DNA of 32,505 nt from Candidatus Woesearchaeota archaeon (GCA_018221085.1 JAAOXZ010000033.1:1-32505), one strand, 5' to 3'; shown: positions 16,816 through 26,574, numbered from the stretch's first letter. A program made the numbers and translations. Notes: generated by a model from the sequence alone, not told the origin.

Positions 16816-17820
16816 ATGGCTGAGATTAATTATACAAAATTAGAAGAGATACTAGAAGGTAAAAAAGAATTAGCTATCTTTACTCACACCCATCCCGATC
16901 CAGATTCTATCGGTTCTGCCTTAGGTATGCAATTATTATTAGAAGAACAATTTGGCATTAAAAGTGATATCTACTATCCTGGAAGGATTAGCAATCCCGA
17001 AAACAAAAGTTTAGTTAATCTAAATAATATTGAATTAAATCTTATTGAATCTTTTGATCCGAAAAAATACCATGGAGTTATCCTAGTCGATACTGCTAGA
17101 AGCGAATTAGTTCCGAAACCGTTGGTAATTGTAGATCATCATAAATTAGAAAAAAATAGAGTCAAGGCCCACTTAAAATATATCCGGCCGGTGGGGGCCT
17201 GTGTTACTTTGGTTTTAAAACTACTTTCTCATTATAAAATTGAATTAGATAAACAAAAACACGAACATATTATTACTGCCATGGCCCACGGCATTAGATC
17301 TGATACGGGCAAATTCACTTTAAATGTCGGAACAGAAGATGTCCTGGCTTATGCCGCCTTACATGAATCTATTAATTATGAATTATTAAGAAAAATTGAG
17401 AATCCCCTTAAGACCTCTGCTATGACAGACGCTTTAGCTAATGCCATCAAAGATCGAGAAGTTAAAAATAGTTATCTCATTTCCGGAACAGGAATCGTAG
17501 AAGAAAGCGATGCCATCCCCTTAGCTGCAGATTATTTATTGGATATGGAAGGTATTGAAACTACTATCATTTACGGCGTTGCTGATAACAGAATCCGATG
17601 TTCTATTAGAACTAAAAATTCCAATGTTAACGCTACCGAATTGGCGCAAGCTATTTTTAGCGAAACTCTGGCCGGCGGTAAAATAACTTCTGCTGGGGCT
17701 GATGTGCCTTTGGATTTTTTTAATGAACCAGAATGCGAAGATGAATTATATTCGTTAGTTAAGAAAATCATTCGAAAAAAAGTTTTTCGGGCCATCAAGA
17801 TCAAAGAAGACGAAGACTGA
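16816..17820 (+). CDS. DHH-DHHA1 phosphoesterase (NrnA/RecJ-like)
   Basis: FTHTHPDPDSIGSALG, ILVDTARSELVPKPLVIVDHHK, GGKITSAGADV. Confidence 0.88.
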   Translation: MAEINYTKLEEILEGKKELAIFTHTHPDPDSIGSALGMQLLLEEQFGIKSDIYYPGRISNPENKSLVNLNNIELNLIESFDPKKYHGVILVDTARSELVPKPLVIVDHHKLEKNRVKAHLKYIRPVGACVTLVLKLLSHYKIELDKQKHEHIITAMAHGIRSDTGKFTLNVGTEDVLAYAALHESINYELLRKIENPLKTSAMTDALANAIKDREVKNSYLISGTGIVEESDAIPLAADYLLDMEGIETTIIYGVADNRIRCSIRTKNSNVNATELAQAIFSETLAGGKITSAGADVPLDFFNEPECEDELYSLVKKIIRKKVFRAIKIKEDED

Positions 17821-17827
17821 ATAGTTT

Positions 17828-19027
17828 TTAATTAAATTCAACTAATTTCTTTTGTTTTTCCATTTCCGTGAGGAGTTTACTCTCTTTTAATAACGATTGA
17901 ATATCAAAACCAAATTTTTTCTTTACTAATTCTTCGCAATATTTTAACATTAATGATTTAGAACCAAAAGTAATGGATTTTTCGTTTAAACTTTTACGCG
18001 TTGCTTCCCGACAAACCCATACACCCAAAGGCATATTATATTCTGGCGTAATAAATCGCAGCACTAAAGCACTGTGTTGTCTTTTTAATTCTTTCATTTT
18101 TTCTAGTACTGGTAACCGCGAAGCATAATATCCTCCCGCACATTCTTGGGCATAGCTTTTCCGACCATTAAAATTTTCGTAATCCGTAGAATAAAAAGTT
18201 CCTGTTTTGCTCCAAGGGTTGACTTTGTATTCTAAATAAGTTTCAAATAATTCAAAACTCCACACTTCTGGAAAAAACAACACCAAATAATAGTTCCCCC
18301 ATCCACCACCAAAATAAACTTGGAACTCTCCAACTTGAAGTCTTTTTACTTCCTCTCCGATCTTTTTCCCAACAGTATCATCAATACTAGTAATGCTCCA
18401 GCGAGTGGGCACTAATTTTCTGTTTTTCTTGATTCCTAAATTGCCCACCGAAATTAATTTACTTAAAAAATTTTCATCAAAACCCTTCTGGTATAAGTCC
18501 CATACTCCGGAAACCGCCTTTAAATCAATATCTGAAACAATTTTATCTACTTTAGAATTCACTTTAGTATTTTCCGTAATTCTGATCTTTCTTACTTTTC
18601 CTGCAGGTCCAAAAGGGATTATTTCACTTTCTTTTTCTAAGTGTAGTTTCGGTTTATCTGTTAGATTGATTTCCAATTCTACTGGCTTCGAAGCCATCCC
18701 CACTTCTTGACACACTTCTAAAATCTTGCTTTTTTGATTTAGTAGATCATGGACTCTCGCTTTTTGTTGAGAATTAACTAATCCATAACGCATGTTAGCA
18801 ATTTTATTAATGGAAAAATTACTCGCACTCCATTCTCTGGGCGCATCATAGATTCCGGTATTTTCAGAGAATTGCGGACTCAACACCCCCACATTAACAT
18901 ATGGATAACCAAAGCGACCAATAAAGGGTGCTGGACTACTGCCAAAAAAATCTTCTTTGAAACTTTTATTTAAATTGAATTCGGGGAACCGCTCTACTTC
19001 TTTATATTTCACTCTTTTTATTTGCAT
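17828..19027 (-). CDS. nreA: Nre family archaeal DNA repair protein (NreA-like)
   Basis: GSSPAPFIGRFGYPYVNVGVLSPQ, DAPREWSASNFSINKIANMR, C-terminal QKKLVEFN (PIP-box-like). Confidence 0.88.
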   Translation of the reverse strand: MQIKRVKYKEVERFPEFNLNKSFKEDFFGSSPAPFIGRFGYPYVNVGVLSPQFSENTGIYDAPREWSASNFSINKIANMRYGLVNSQQKARVHDLLNQKSKILEVCQEVGMASKPVELEINLTDKPKLHLEKESEIIPFGPAGKVRKIRITENTKVNSKVDKIVSDIDLKAVSGVWDLYQKGFDENFLSKLISVGNLGIKKNRKLVPTRWSITSIDDTVGKKIGEEVKRLQVGEFQVYFGGGWGNYYLVLFFPEVWSFELFETYLEYKVNPWSKTGTFYSTDYENFNGRKSYAQECAGGYYASRLPVLEKMKELKRQHSALVLRFITPEYNMPLGVWVCREATRKSLNEKSITFGSKSLMLKYCEELVKKKFGFDIQSLLKESKLLTEMEKQKKLVEFN

Positions 19028-19084
19028 GGGTTTTCACAATCTCCGCAATTTATATTAATTGTTATCTTCCACCCGTTAAAAACC

Positions 19085-19188
19085 GTAAGTACTATGTCTG
19101 CTTTGCCCATTGAGGCACACGGCGCTCATGAATTAATCAATAAAACCAAGCGCCGTAACTGTGCCGTGCAAGTTGACATAGTACTTAC
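19085..19188. mobile_element. MITE-like non-autonomous element, 104 bp
   Basis: Perfect 14-bp TIRs GTAAGTACTATGTC/GACATAGTACTTAC; near-full-length palindrome; abutting 8-bp direct repeats TAAAAACC at 19077-19084 and 19189-19196. Confidence 0.65.
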
Positions 19189-19231
19189 TAAAAACCAAAC
19201 CTTTTAAAAGTACACAAAAAATTCTCTATTT

Positions 19232-20275
19232 ATGCTCACTAACAAACAAATCACCTTTATCCAAGAGGAATTAGCCACTGCTAAGAATCCTTTATTTCTC
19301 TTTGATGATGATCCCGATGGGTTATGCTCTTTTATTTTGATGTATAAAATCCACCGCGAAGGCCAAGGAACAGTAGTCAAAACCATCCCCCAAATTACTA
19401 ATCTTTTTTTAAGAAAAGTCCAAGAACGCAACCCCGATAAAATATTTATTTTAGATATGCCGATGGTGGATCAGGAATTTATCAACGCTGCTAAACGGCC
19501 TATCTTTTGGATTGACCATCATCAGCCCCTTGAACGGCAAAAAGTCCACTATTTCAATCCCAGAATAAAAAAACCCGAAGCTTATATCCCTACTACTCGC
19601 ATGGCTTATCAAATTAATCAAAATACTCAAGATTCGTGGTTAGCTATGGTTGGTTGTTTGGGTGATTATCATTTACCTGATTTCCATAAAGAATTTTCCG
19701 AACAATTTCCTAAGTTACTAAAAAAGAAAGTTACTATTGACGAAGCCATTTATCAAGAACCGATTGGTAAATTAGTCCGTGTTTTTTCTTTTCTTTTGAA
19801 GGGCCCCATTTATGAAGTTAATAAGTGTATCAAAATTCTCACTAGAATAAAATCTCCTTATGAAATTTTAGAGCAAGAAACTGCTCAAGGAAAATATCTT
19901 TACAAAAGATTTGAACGCATTGATGTTAAGTATCAAGCTTTATTACAGCAAGCTAAAAAACAATTAAACAAGAAAACTGACAAACCTTTCTTAATTTTTC
20001 CTTATGATGAACAAACCCAATCTTTTACTAGCGAATTATCTAACGAATTATTGCATCTTTATTCTCATAAAATAGTCATTGTAGCTCGGAAAAAATCCGG
20101 AGAGATGAAATGTTCTTTACGCAGTAGACACTTACCTGTGGCTCCAGCTTTGGAAAGGGCCCTAATTGGTATTGAAGGTTATGGTGGCGGTCACGAAATG
20201 GCGTGTGGAGCCTGTATTAAGGAAGAAGATTGGCAGCAATTCTTAATTAATTTTGAGAGGGAACTGAATGCTTAA
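19232..20275 (+). CDS. DHH superfamily phosphoesterase (RecJ/GAN-like)
   Basis: FLFDDDPDGLCSFILMYKI, ILDMPMVDQE, FWIDHHQP, GGGHEMACGACI. Confidence 0.88.
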   Translation: MLTNKQITFIQEELATAKNPLFLFDDDPDGLCSFILMYKIHREGQGTVVKTIPQITNLFLRKVQERNPDKIFILDMPMVDQEFINAAKRPIFWIDHHQPLERQKVHYFNPRIKKPEAYIPTTRMAYQINQNTQDSWLAMVGCLGDYHLPDFHKEFSEQFPKLLKKKVTIDEAIYQEPIGKLVRVFSFLLKGPIYEVNKCIKILTRIKSPYEILEQETAQGKYLYKRFERIDVKYQALLQQAKKQLNKKTDKPFLIFPYDEQTQSFTSELSNELLHLYSHKIVIVARKKSGEMKCSLRSRHLPVAPALERALIGIEGYGGGHEMACGACIKEEDWQQFLINFERELNA

Positions 20276-20654
20276 ATTATTATTTTCTTTAGGTGGTTTT
20301 TTGGTGGGTTTACTACTTTCTTTTATTGCTCCAGAAGAATTAAAACCGGGAAAAAAATATTTTATATTAATTAAACGAATTTTATTCGTCATGCTTTTCT
20401 TTACTATTAATTTATTTCTTTACCAAGCCAATCAATACTTTTATCTGATTCCTTTTACTATCTTAGCCCTAGTACTGTTCGTTATAGAATTAAAAAATAG
20501 TTCTTGGCACTGGGAAGGTTTAAATTATTTAATTTTTATTGTTCCTTACTTTTTGAATACTGACTCTACTTTCCGTTTAGTACTACCTTCTTTACTTTTC
20601 TTATACGGACTCCCTGCTGGTACATTATTTAGGATAAAGAGAAAAAAATTATAA
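20268..20654 (+). CDS. Small multi-TM membrane protein
   Basis: Four hydrophobic segments; 8-nt overlap with the upstream DHH gene. Confidence 0.65.
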   Translation: MLKLLFSLGGFLVGLLLSFIAPEELKPGKKYFILIKRILFVMLFFTINLFLYQANQYFYLIPFTILALVLFVIELKNSSWHWEGLNYLIFIVPYFLNTDSTFRLVLPSLLFLYGLPAGTLFRIKRKKL

Positions 20655-20676
20655 ACGCCCCCAACAAATAATTTAC

Positions 20677-21027
20677 ATGAATATCGTCACCATTGAAGAA
20701 GTCTATCGGAGAAAAGACCGGAAACTGAGAACTGGCAAACAGTATCCTGTCCTTGGAGAAGAAATTTCTTTCGCTGATAACAAAGAAAGAGTTGTCCCTT
20801 TAGTGGTGGAGAAACTGGTAAGTAAATTATTTATATACCTCAATCAACAGAAAAAAGAAGGAACTCTAGAGGATGCGGTATTTAATTCCAAAGACGAAAT
20901 TGAACAAATATTAACTTTGGTTGATGCCTTTGACGGGCCGGAATTTGATAAACGGATTAGTCCCCAATGTAAAAGAATAATTCAAGGACTAGAGTCTGTT
21001 TACAATGAATATAGTCAGAACTGGTAA
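20677..21027 (+). CDS. Hypothetical protein
   Basis: 116-aa ORF downstream of the membrane protein gene. Confidence 0.55.
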   Translation: MNIVTIEEVYRRKDRKLRTGKQYPVLGEEISFADNKERVVPLVVEKLVSKLFIYLNQQKKEGTLEDAVFNSKDEIEQILTLVDAFDGPEFDKRISPQCKRIIQGLESVYNEYSQNW

Positions 21028-21118
21028 ATCTCTTAATAAGTCAAAAAACAGACTGATATTTTATCTTATTTCTTCAGAAACCTTTAAAAATATCATCCGT
21101 AATTAACTATTAATTAAA

Positions 21119-21408
21119 ACGAGAGGGCCAGCTAGGCTGGGGGGTTAGCTCTCCCTTGTTACCATCAACGAGCTTTATGGTGGAGCCGAAGCCCAAGGAA
21201 GGGATAATTTTGTTTTGCTGGTCTTAAGCGTCTTTGCTGACGGTTTGTCCTTTGGGATGGACTTGTTGGGAACCAGGTCAGGCCGGGAACGGAGCAGCCT
21301 TAACTTTCAATCTTCATGTTCAAAGGGTCGCAAACTCGAGAAGCGTTTAAGGTTAAGCTGGTGAGGCTTTATTGTTTCGACTGCGGGCGTGCCCCTAAAC
21401 TCTTCTTC
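21119..21408 (+). ncRNA. SRP (7S) RNA
   Basis: CCAGGTCAGGCCGGGAACGGAGCAGCCTTAA domain IV core (GGAA loop, AGCAG asymmetric loop) and 5' GGCCAGCTAGGCTGGGGGGTTAGC Alu-like region; TATA-like TTTAAAAAT upstream; ends approximate. Confidence 0.9.
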
Positions 21409-21426
21409 TATCAAAACATTTAAATA

Positions 21427-21444
21427 CTATAGCGTTCTATAGCT
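21427..21444 (+). promoter_or_regulatory. Putative operator of the toxin-antitoxin operon
   Basis: CTATAGCG-TT-CTATAGCT tandem/palindromic repeat between TATA-like TTTAAATA and the antitoxin ATG. Confidence 0.5.
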
Positions 21445-21448
21445 TACT

Positions 21449-21667
21449 ATGGCAACCACCATTCAAGTTAGTCAAGAACTAGTTCAGGAATTAAAAAACC
21501 GAAAAATGTTTGATAATGAAAGTTATGAGGCAGTTATTTGGGATCTGATAGAAGACACTATGGAATTATCCGAAGAAACCAAGAGAGACCTTGAGGAATC
21601 AAGAGCCGAAATTAAAGCAGGAAAATTTTATACTTTGTCTCAAGTGAAAAAGAAATTAAATTTGTGA
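21449..21667 (+). CDS. Antitoxin (type II, RelB/VapB-like)
   Basis: TTIQVSQELVQELKNRKMFDNESYEAVIWDLIED; followed by a RelE-type toxin. Confidence 0.75.
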   Translation: MATTIQVSQELVQELKNRKMFDNESYEAVIWDLIEDTMELSEETKRDLEESRAEIKAGKFYTLSQVKKKLNL

Positions 21668-21679
21668 GGGTGATTTATT

Positions 21680-21931
21680 TTGTACGAATTGATTTTTTCT
21701 GAAAAAGCTGTAAAACAATTAAATAAGTTGGAACTTCCCATACAAGAAAGGATTATCAAAGTTTTGAATAGGGTTAAATTTAGGCCAGAAGCACATGTTA
21801 AAAAATTAGTGGGAGATCCCGGTTGTAGCCTTAGAGTTGGAGATTATCGAGTAATCGTTGATATCGATAGAGGAATATTAGCTATTTTAGTCATTAAAAT
21901 TGACCATCGTAAAAAAGTTTATAAAAAATAA
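21680..21931 (+). CDS. RelE/ParE-type toxin (TTG start)
   Basis: YELIFSEKAVKQLNKLELPIQERIIKVLNRVKFRPEAHVKKLVGDPGCSLRVGDYRVIVDIDRGILAILVIKIDHRKKVYK; SD GAGGGTGAT then TTG. Confidence 0.88.
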   Translation: MYELIFSEKAVKQLNKLELPIQERIIKVLNRVKFRPEAHVKKLVGDPGCSLRVGDYRVIVDIDRGILAILVIKIDHRKKVYKK

Positions 21932-22179
21932 GGTCCAACTTTCAAATAAAATAACTGCTCCCCACGCATCACCGTTTCTAAAACTCCTTTCTGCGCTAAC
22001 ATAACACCTATCTGAGAAAAATCTTCATAATCTAATTCCTTACGTAAATAATTTATTTGGAATGCTGGATCAGCATCTATAACTTTCTTAATCTTGGCTT
22101 CAAAGTAATGCCGGCTCATCATTCCTTCGTAAACATCTACTTTTTCTGCAATCGCTTCCAAAACTATTTCTGAATGCAT
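21919..22179 (-). CDS. Hypothetical protein
   Basis: 86-aa ORF. Confidence 0.5.
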   Translation of the reverse strand: MHSEIVLEAIAEKVDVYEGMMSRHYFEAKIKKVIDADPAFQINYLRKELDYEDFSQIGVMLAQKGVLETVMRGEQLFYLKVGPYFL

Positions 22180-22210
22180 TTCAATTTAGAACAAAATTTG
22201 ATTTATTAAC

Positions 22211-22570
22211 TTAATGAATTTCAAACTCTAACTGATCTCCGATTACATAGTTTGTTGGAGTTCCTAATTCTACTACATATTGTCCTTTTTTATCAGAATT
22301 CCATTTGGTAAATGGTTTAAAATTTTGTTTAATCTCTACAATTTTTTTATCAGCATCTAAGACCAATACATCAATTGGATAAAAAACAAAAAAGTTGTGT
22401 AATTTAATCTTCCTTTCCTGATTGAACATCATTACTAAATTCTTTCTCCTAGAAAACATCAACCCCCAACCTTGCGAGAAAATATTATTACAATAATTCT
22501 CTTTTTGACTTAAAATATTTTTCCTAGTTCGATTAATTATCATCTTAGATATCCACCGGGAAGAATACAT
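22211..22570 (-). CDS. DUF192 family protein
   Basis: QGWGLMFSRRKN...NFFVFYPIDVLVLDADKKIVEIKQNFKPF...YVVELG; start may be the internal Met at 22543. Confidence 0.75.
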   Translation of the reverse strand: MYSSRWISKMIINRTRKNILSQKENYCNNIFSQGWGLMFSRRKNLVMMFNQERKIKLHNFFVFYPIDVLVLDADKKIVEIKQNFKPFTKWNSDKKGQYVVELGTPTNYVIGDQLEFEIH

Positions 22571-23516
22571 TTCTTAAGATCAAATACAATAAAAACATCC
22601 CAATTAACACCACTGCTTCTTTCTTCCCTAAAGAACGGTGTTTTAATAAGAAAAATAAAATTACTATCGCTCCCAAAATTTTTATTGGCAAATCGTACCA
22701 CACTATTACATTGGGAACAAAATACTTAGAGATCATTGCCCCCAAACCCAGAGCTAAAGTAGGATTGGTAATATTACTGCCAATTAACACTCCCGTAGAC
22801 ATCTCTTTTCTTTTTTTCTTCAAAGCAATTAGTGCCGTCGTCAACTCTGGCAAGGCTGCAGCTATCCCAATAACTAAGACTCCAAAAAAACTGGCACTGA
22901 TAGTTAATTCCATCACTAAAGATTCTGCAGCTATTAATACCCAATTAGCAGCCAAGGCCATTAATACAAAACCAATTAATATCAATGAAACGGTTAACGC
23001 TACTTTTTTAGCAGTTAAATGGTTTTTAGCTCGGATACCTTCATTTAGCTTTTGTCTTTTGAGGTAGACTAAGTAAATCAAGTAACCAATCACTAATGCT
23101 GCTCCTTCCCATCTAGAAATTAAACCGTTGATACTAACTAGCCATAGGGCTACTGCACCTACAATTAGCCCCCCAATAATAGCGGGAATGTTTTTTTTCA
23201 GTACTACTACCGTACCTAAAATGGCCACTATCCCCAAAATAAAATTCTGTTGGAAAATATCTGAACCAATATTAGTTCCTATCACTAGTGAAGAAACCGT
23301 TTGATACAATGAAGGATCTTTTAAAATATGAATGCTGCCCATAATATGGGTCATAATCTCCGGCAAGGAAGTTCCGATGGATAAGATAGTTAACCCAATA
23401 AAAGTTCCCGAGAAACCAAAGTGTTCAGCAATATCTATATTTTTTCTAATTACAAAATGAGCTAGTAAGACAATCACTAAACATCCTATCAATACGATTC
23501 CAAAGTCTACTAACAT
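22545..23516 (-). CDS. Calcium/sodium antiporter (CaCA family)
   Basis: Two alpha repeats: TILSIGTSLPEIMTH...VIGTNIGSDIFQQNFILGI and VLVIGIAAALPELTTAL...VLIGSNITNPTLALGL. Confidence 0.9.
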   Translation of the reverse strand: MLVDFGIVLIGCLVIVLLAHFVIRKNIDIAEHFGFSGTFIGLTILSIGTSLPEIMTHIMGSIHILKDPSLYQTVSSLVIGTNIGSDIFQQNFILGIVAILGTVVVLKKNIPAIIGGLIVGAVALWLVSINGLISRWEGAALVIGYLIYLVYLKRQKLNEGIRAKNHLTAKKVALTVSLILIGFVLMALAANWVLIAAESLVMELTISASFFGVLVIGIAAALPELTTALIALKKKRKEMSTGVLIGSNITNPTLALGLGAMISKYFVPNVIVWYDLPIKILGAIVILFFLLKHRSLGKKEAVVLIGMFLLYLILRNVFFPVDI

Positions 23517-23621
23517 CTATCTTATTAATAAAATAACAGAACTAAATAAAGGTTACTGAAAGATTTATAAGAATTAACTTTAGAACATTTTATAAATATT
23601 TTACACCTTATATTTATTTAG

Positions 23622-23921
23622 ATGGTCAACCCAGACGAATTATATGTTGTCGATGAGGACAATATTGAAAGGGATATGGACACACTAAGGCAAAAATTAA
23701 AAGAAGCTTATACAAAAAATCCCCTAATAACCATTGGTGAAGCAATTGATAACCTCCAAAATGAATTTTACCGAGGCAGTTTAGAATCTCTTTCTGAAGA
23801 AGAAATTGAAAGAAACCTCGTTCGAGAAATTGCTATTGAAGAATTGGGTTTAGATAAGGTCCCAGTACGGAATCAACATGTTAGTGATTATTTACCTTCA
23901 GAATATTTAAAAAAAGATTGA
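23622..23921 (+). CDS. Hypothetical protein
   Basis: 99-aa ORF; TATA-like upstream. Confidence 0.5.
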   Translation: MVNPDELYVVDEDNIERDMDTLRQKLKEAYTKNPLITIGEAIDNLQNEFYRGSLESLSEEEIERNLVREIAIEELGLDKVPVRNQHVSDYLPSEYLKKD

Positions 23922-23922
23922 C

Positions 23923-26574
23923 TCACTCTACCAAAACTCCAACCTTACCGGGCATTGCTTTCCGTGCTTTCTCTTCCAACCCACCAACTATAATCTCGAC
24001 GGAACATTCAAACTCTTCAGCAATCGCTTCCTTATTTTCTTCCAAAGCAGTCAATTCACTTTTCTGGTCCAACTTCCCTTCCGGCAGTTTACTAGAATTG
24101 TTAATCAGATAAGGCACTAGCTTACTAATTTCTTTACCATGTTTCTTCAACTCCCCCACCATCAAACCCTTGATAATCATTCCTGGATTTCGATCCTTAG
24201 CTAATAATTTTTTAAACTTAGTAATAAAATCATACTTCCATTTATCGGCTACAAATAATTTAATCAACGATGGCTTTTTAATTCCAATTAACTCTAAAAC
24301 GGTACTAATGTCTCCCATCACTACACCAATTGCTTCTTCCGCCATCTCAGCTTTCAAATCAATCTTCTTTAAATCGTACTTGGGCCACTTAGCTAATGAA
24401 GTAAATCCTTTCTTGCCCAAAACACTCCACAATTCTTCTGACAAATGAGGTACAAACGGATTTAATATTAAAGCCAAATTCTCCACTACTTCTAAGAATA
24501 CTTTCTTATTGACTTCTCCTTTCTTATATTTCACTAAATGCTTCACTAAATCCATCACTGCTCCAATCGCCAAGCTTAATTCAAATTTCTCTAAATAATT
24601 CTCTACCTTTTCAATCGTTCGGTGCATCTTCCCGATCAAATACTTTTCCTTACTGCCCATTTCATTACCATATTCTACTTCATCCAACAAACTACATATT
24701 TTATTCAGGAATTTAAAACAACCATCTACTCCCCCTTCACACCATTCTAGCTCTTTCTCTGGCAGAGCAGTAAATAAAATGAACCAGCGGGCAGTATCGG
24801 CTCCATATTTGTCCATAATCACTTCTGGTTCTACTACGTTACCTAAGGACTTACTCATTTTCACACCTTCTTTCAACACCATTCCTTGACATAATAACCT
24901 AGCAAACGGTTCATCAAACTTAACCATCTTCAAATCCCGTAAGGCTTTAGTAAAAAATCGAGCATACATCAAATGCATACAGGCATGTTCAATGCCACCA
25001 ATATATTGATCTACTGGCATCCACTTATTCACGGGATCAGATTCAAAAGGCAATTTCTTAGAAGCGGAGCAATAACGTAAAAAGTACCAAGAAGAATCGA
25101 CAAAAGTATCCATGGTGTCTGTTTCCCTTCTACCAACTCCGCCACATTTAGGACATTTACATTTAGCAAAACTCTTAGAATCCTCTAACGGATTTCCCTC
25201 TCCGGTAAACTTAACATCTTTCGGCAGCAACACCGGTAATTTTTTCTCCGGCACCATCCCACATTTATCACAATAAACAATTGGAATCGGAGTTCCCCAA
25301 TATCGCTGTCTGGAAATTAACCAATCTCTTAATTTGTAATTTACTACTGCCTTACCTAGTTTTTTCTGCTTCAAAAATTTACCAATCTCCACAATCGCTT
25401 TTCGATTCCCTAAACCATTAAAATTAGGAGAATTAACTAACTTACCGTCTTTAGTGTAAGCTTGTGACATCGTAGTTACATCCAACTTATACGAAGAAGG
25501 TTGAATCACCACTTTAATTGGAATCTTAAAACGTTTAGCAAATTCAAAATCTCTTTGATCGTGAGCCGGCACCGCCATTACTGCTCCGGCCCCGTATTCA
25601 TAAACTACAAAATTACCCACATAAAGAGGAATTTTCTCTCCAGTGATTGGATGACTAGCATACTTTCCAATAAACATTCCTTTTTTCTCTCCACCTTCTG
25701 CCATCCGTTCAAATTTGTCTTCTTTCTGTACTTCTTTCAAAAAAGAATTAAACTCTTTCTCATACTTGGTTCCTTTAACCCACTTTGCTACCAAGGGATG
25801 TTCTGGAGCAAAGACCATAAAAGTAACCCCAAATAAAGTATCGGCCCGGGTAGTAAAAATAGCTACTTTTTCCTTACCAATTTTAAATTCAATCTCGGTT
25901 CCTTCTGAACGGCCAATCCAGTTCTTTTGCATAATCTTAACTTTCTCCGGCCAATTCTTTAATCCATCTAAGCCATTCAATAACTCCTCAGCATAATCAC
26001 GAATTTTGAAAAACCATTGTCCTAAAAATTTATTCTCTACTTGACTTTTACATCTCCAACATTTCCCACTCACTACTTGCTCGTTAGCCAATACTGTTTT
26101 ACAGCCAGGACACCAATTAACTGGGGCTTCTTTCTTGTAAGCTATCCCTTTTTCTAAAAACTTTAAAAAAATCCATTGGTTCCATTTGTAATATTCTTCA
26201 GAATGCGTCATTAATTCTCTAGACCAATCATAACTTAAACCAATACTCTTCTGCTGCTTCCGCATTTGTTTGATATTGTTCTCAGTCCATTTCCGCGGAT
26301 CTACTTTCTGTTTGATGGCCGCATTTTCTGCCGGCAGACCAAAACTATCATAGCCCATCGGATAAAGAACATTAAAACCTTTCATCCGTTTGTAACGGGC
26401 AAAAGCATCTCCGATGGCATAGTTCCTTAAATGCCCCATATGTAAACCGCTACCCGAAGGATAAGGAAACATTTCTAGAACGTAAAAATTATTTTTACCA
26501 CTAACACTCTTAAATATCTTCTTTTCGTCCCACTTCTTCTGCCACTTACTAGAGATCTTCTTTAAGTTAATCAT
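23923..26574 (-). CDS. leuS: Leucyl-tRNA synthetase, bacterial-type architecture
   Basis: YVLEMFPYPSGSGLHMGHLRNYAIGD, Zn domain CPGC...CWRC before the editing insertion, VKMSKSLGNVV. Confidence 0.95.
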   Translation of the reverse strand: MINLKKISSKWQKKWDEKKIFKSVSGKNNFYVLEMFPYPSGSGLHMGHLRNYAIGDAFARYKRMKGFNVLYPMGYDSFGLPAENAAIKQKVDPRKWTENNIKQMRKQQKSIGLSYDWSRELMTHSEEYYKWNQWIFLKFLEKGIAYKKEAPVNWCPGCKTVLANEQVVSGKCWRCKSQVENKFLGQWFFKIRDYAEELLNGLDGLKNWPEKVKIMQKNWIGRSEGTEIEFKIGKEKVAIFTTRADTLFGVTFMVFAPEHPLVAKWVKGTKYEKEFNSFLKEVQKEDKFERMAEGGEKKGMFIGKYASHPITGEKIPLYVGNFVVYEYGAGAVMAVPAHDQRDFEFAKRFKIPIKVVIQPSSYKLDVTTMSQAYTKDGKLVNSPNFNGLGNRKAIVEIGKFLKQKKLGKAVVNYKLRDWLISRQRYWGTPIPIVYCDKCGMVPEKKLPVLLPKDVKFTGEGNPLEDSKSFAKCKCPKCGGVGRRETDTMDTFVDSSWYFLRYCSASKKLPFESDPVNKWMPVDQYIGGIEHACMHLMYARFFTKALRDLKMVKFDEPFARLLCQGMVLKEGVKMSKSLGNVVEPEVIMDKYGADTARWFILFTALPEKELEWCEGGVDGCFKFLNKICSLLDEVEYGNEMGSKEKYLIGKMHRTIEKVENYLEKFELSLAIGAVMDLVKHLVKYKKGEVNKKVFLEVVENLALILNPFVPHLSEELWSVLGKKGFTSLAKWPKYDLKKIDLKAEMAEEAIGVVMGDISTVLELIGIKKPSLIKLFVADKWKYDFITKFKKLLAKDRNPGMIIKGLMVGELKKHGKEISKLVPYLINNSSKLPEGKLDQKSELTALEENKEAIAEEFECSVEIIVGGLEEKARKAMPGKVGVLVE

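Noticed and set aside
19085-19188. tRNA or H/ACA guide RNA interpretation of the palindrome
   Set aside because: No T-arm-like GTTCNA motif, no cloverleaf, no ACA box after the basal stem; exact TIR plus abutting direct repeats favour a mobile element
19022-19207. 61-aa plus-strand ORF
   Set aside because: Spans the palindromic MITE-like element and the divergent promoters; better explained as non-coding
22711-23067. 118-aa plus-strand ORF inside the antiporter
   Set aside because: Antisense shadow of a clear CaCA-family gene
25501-25996. Plus-strand ORFs inside leuS
   Set aside because: Antisense shadows of a confidently identified LeuRS
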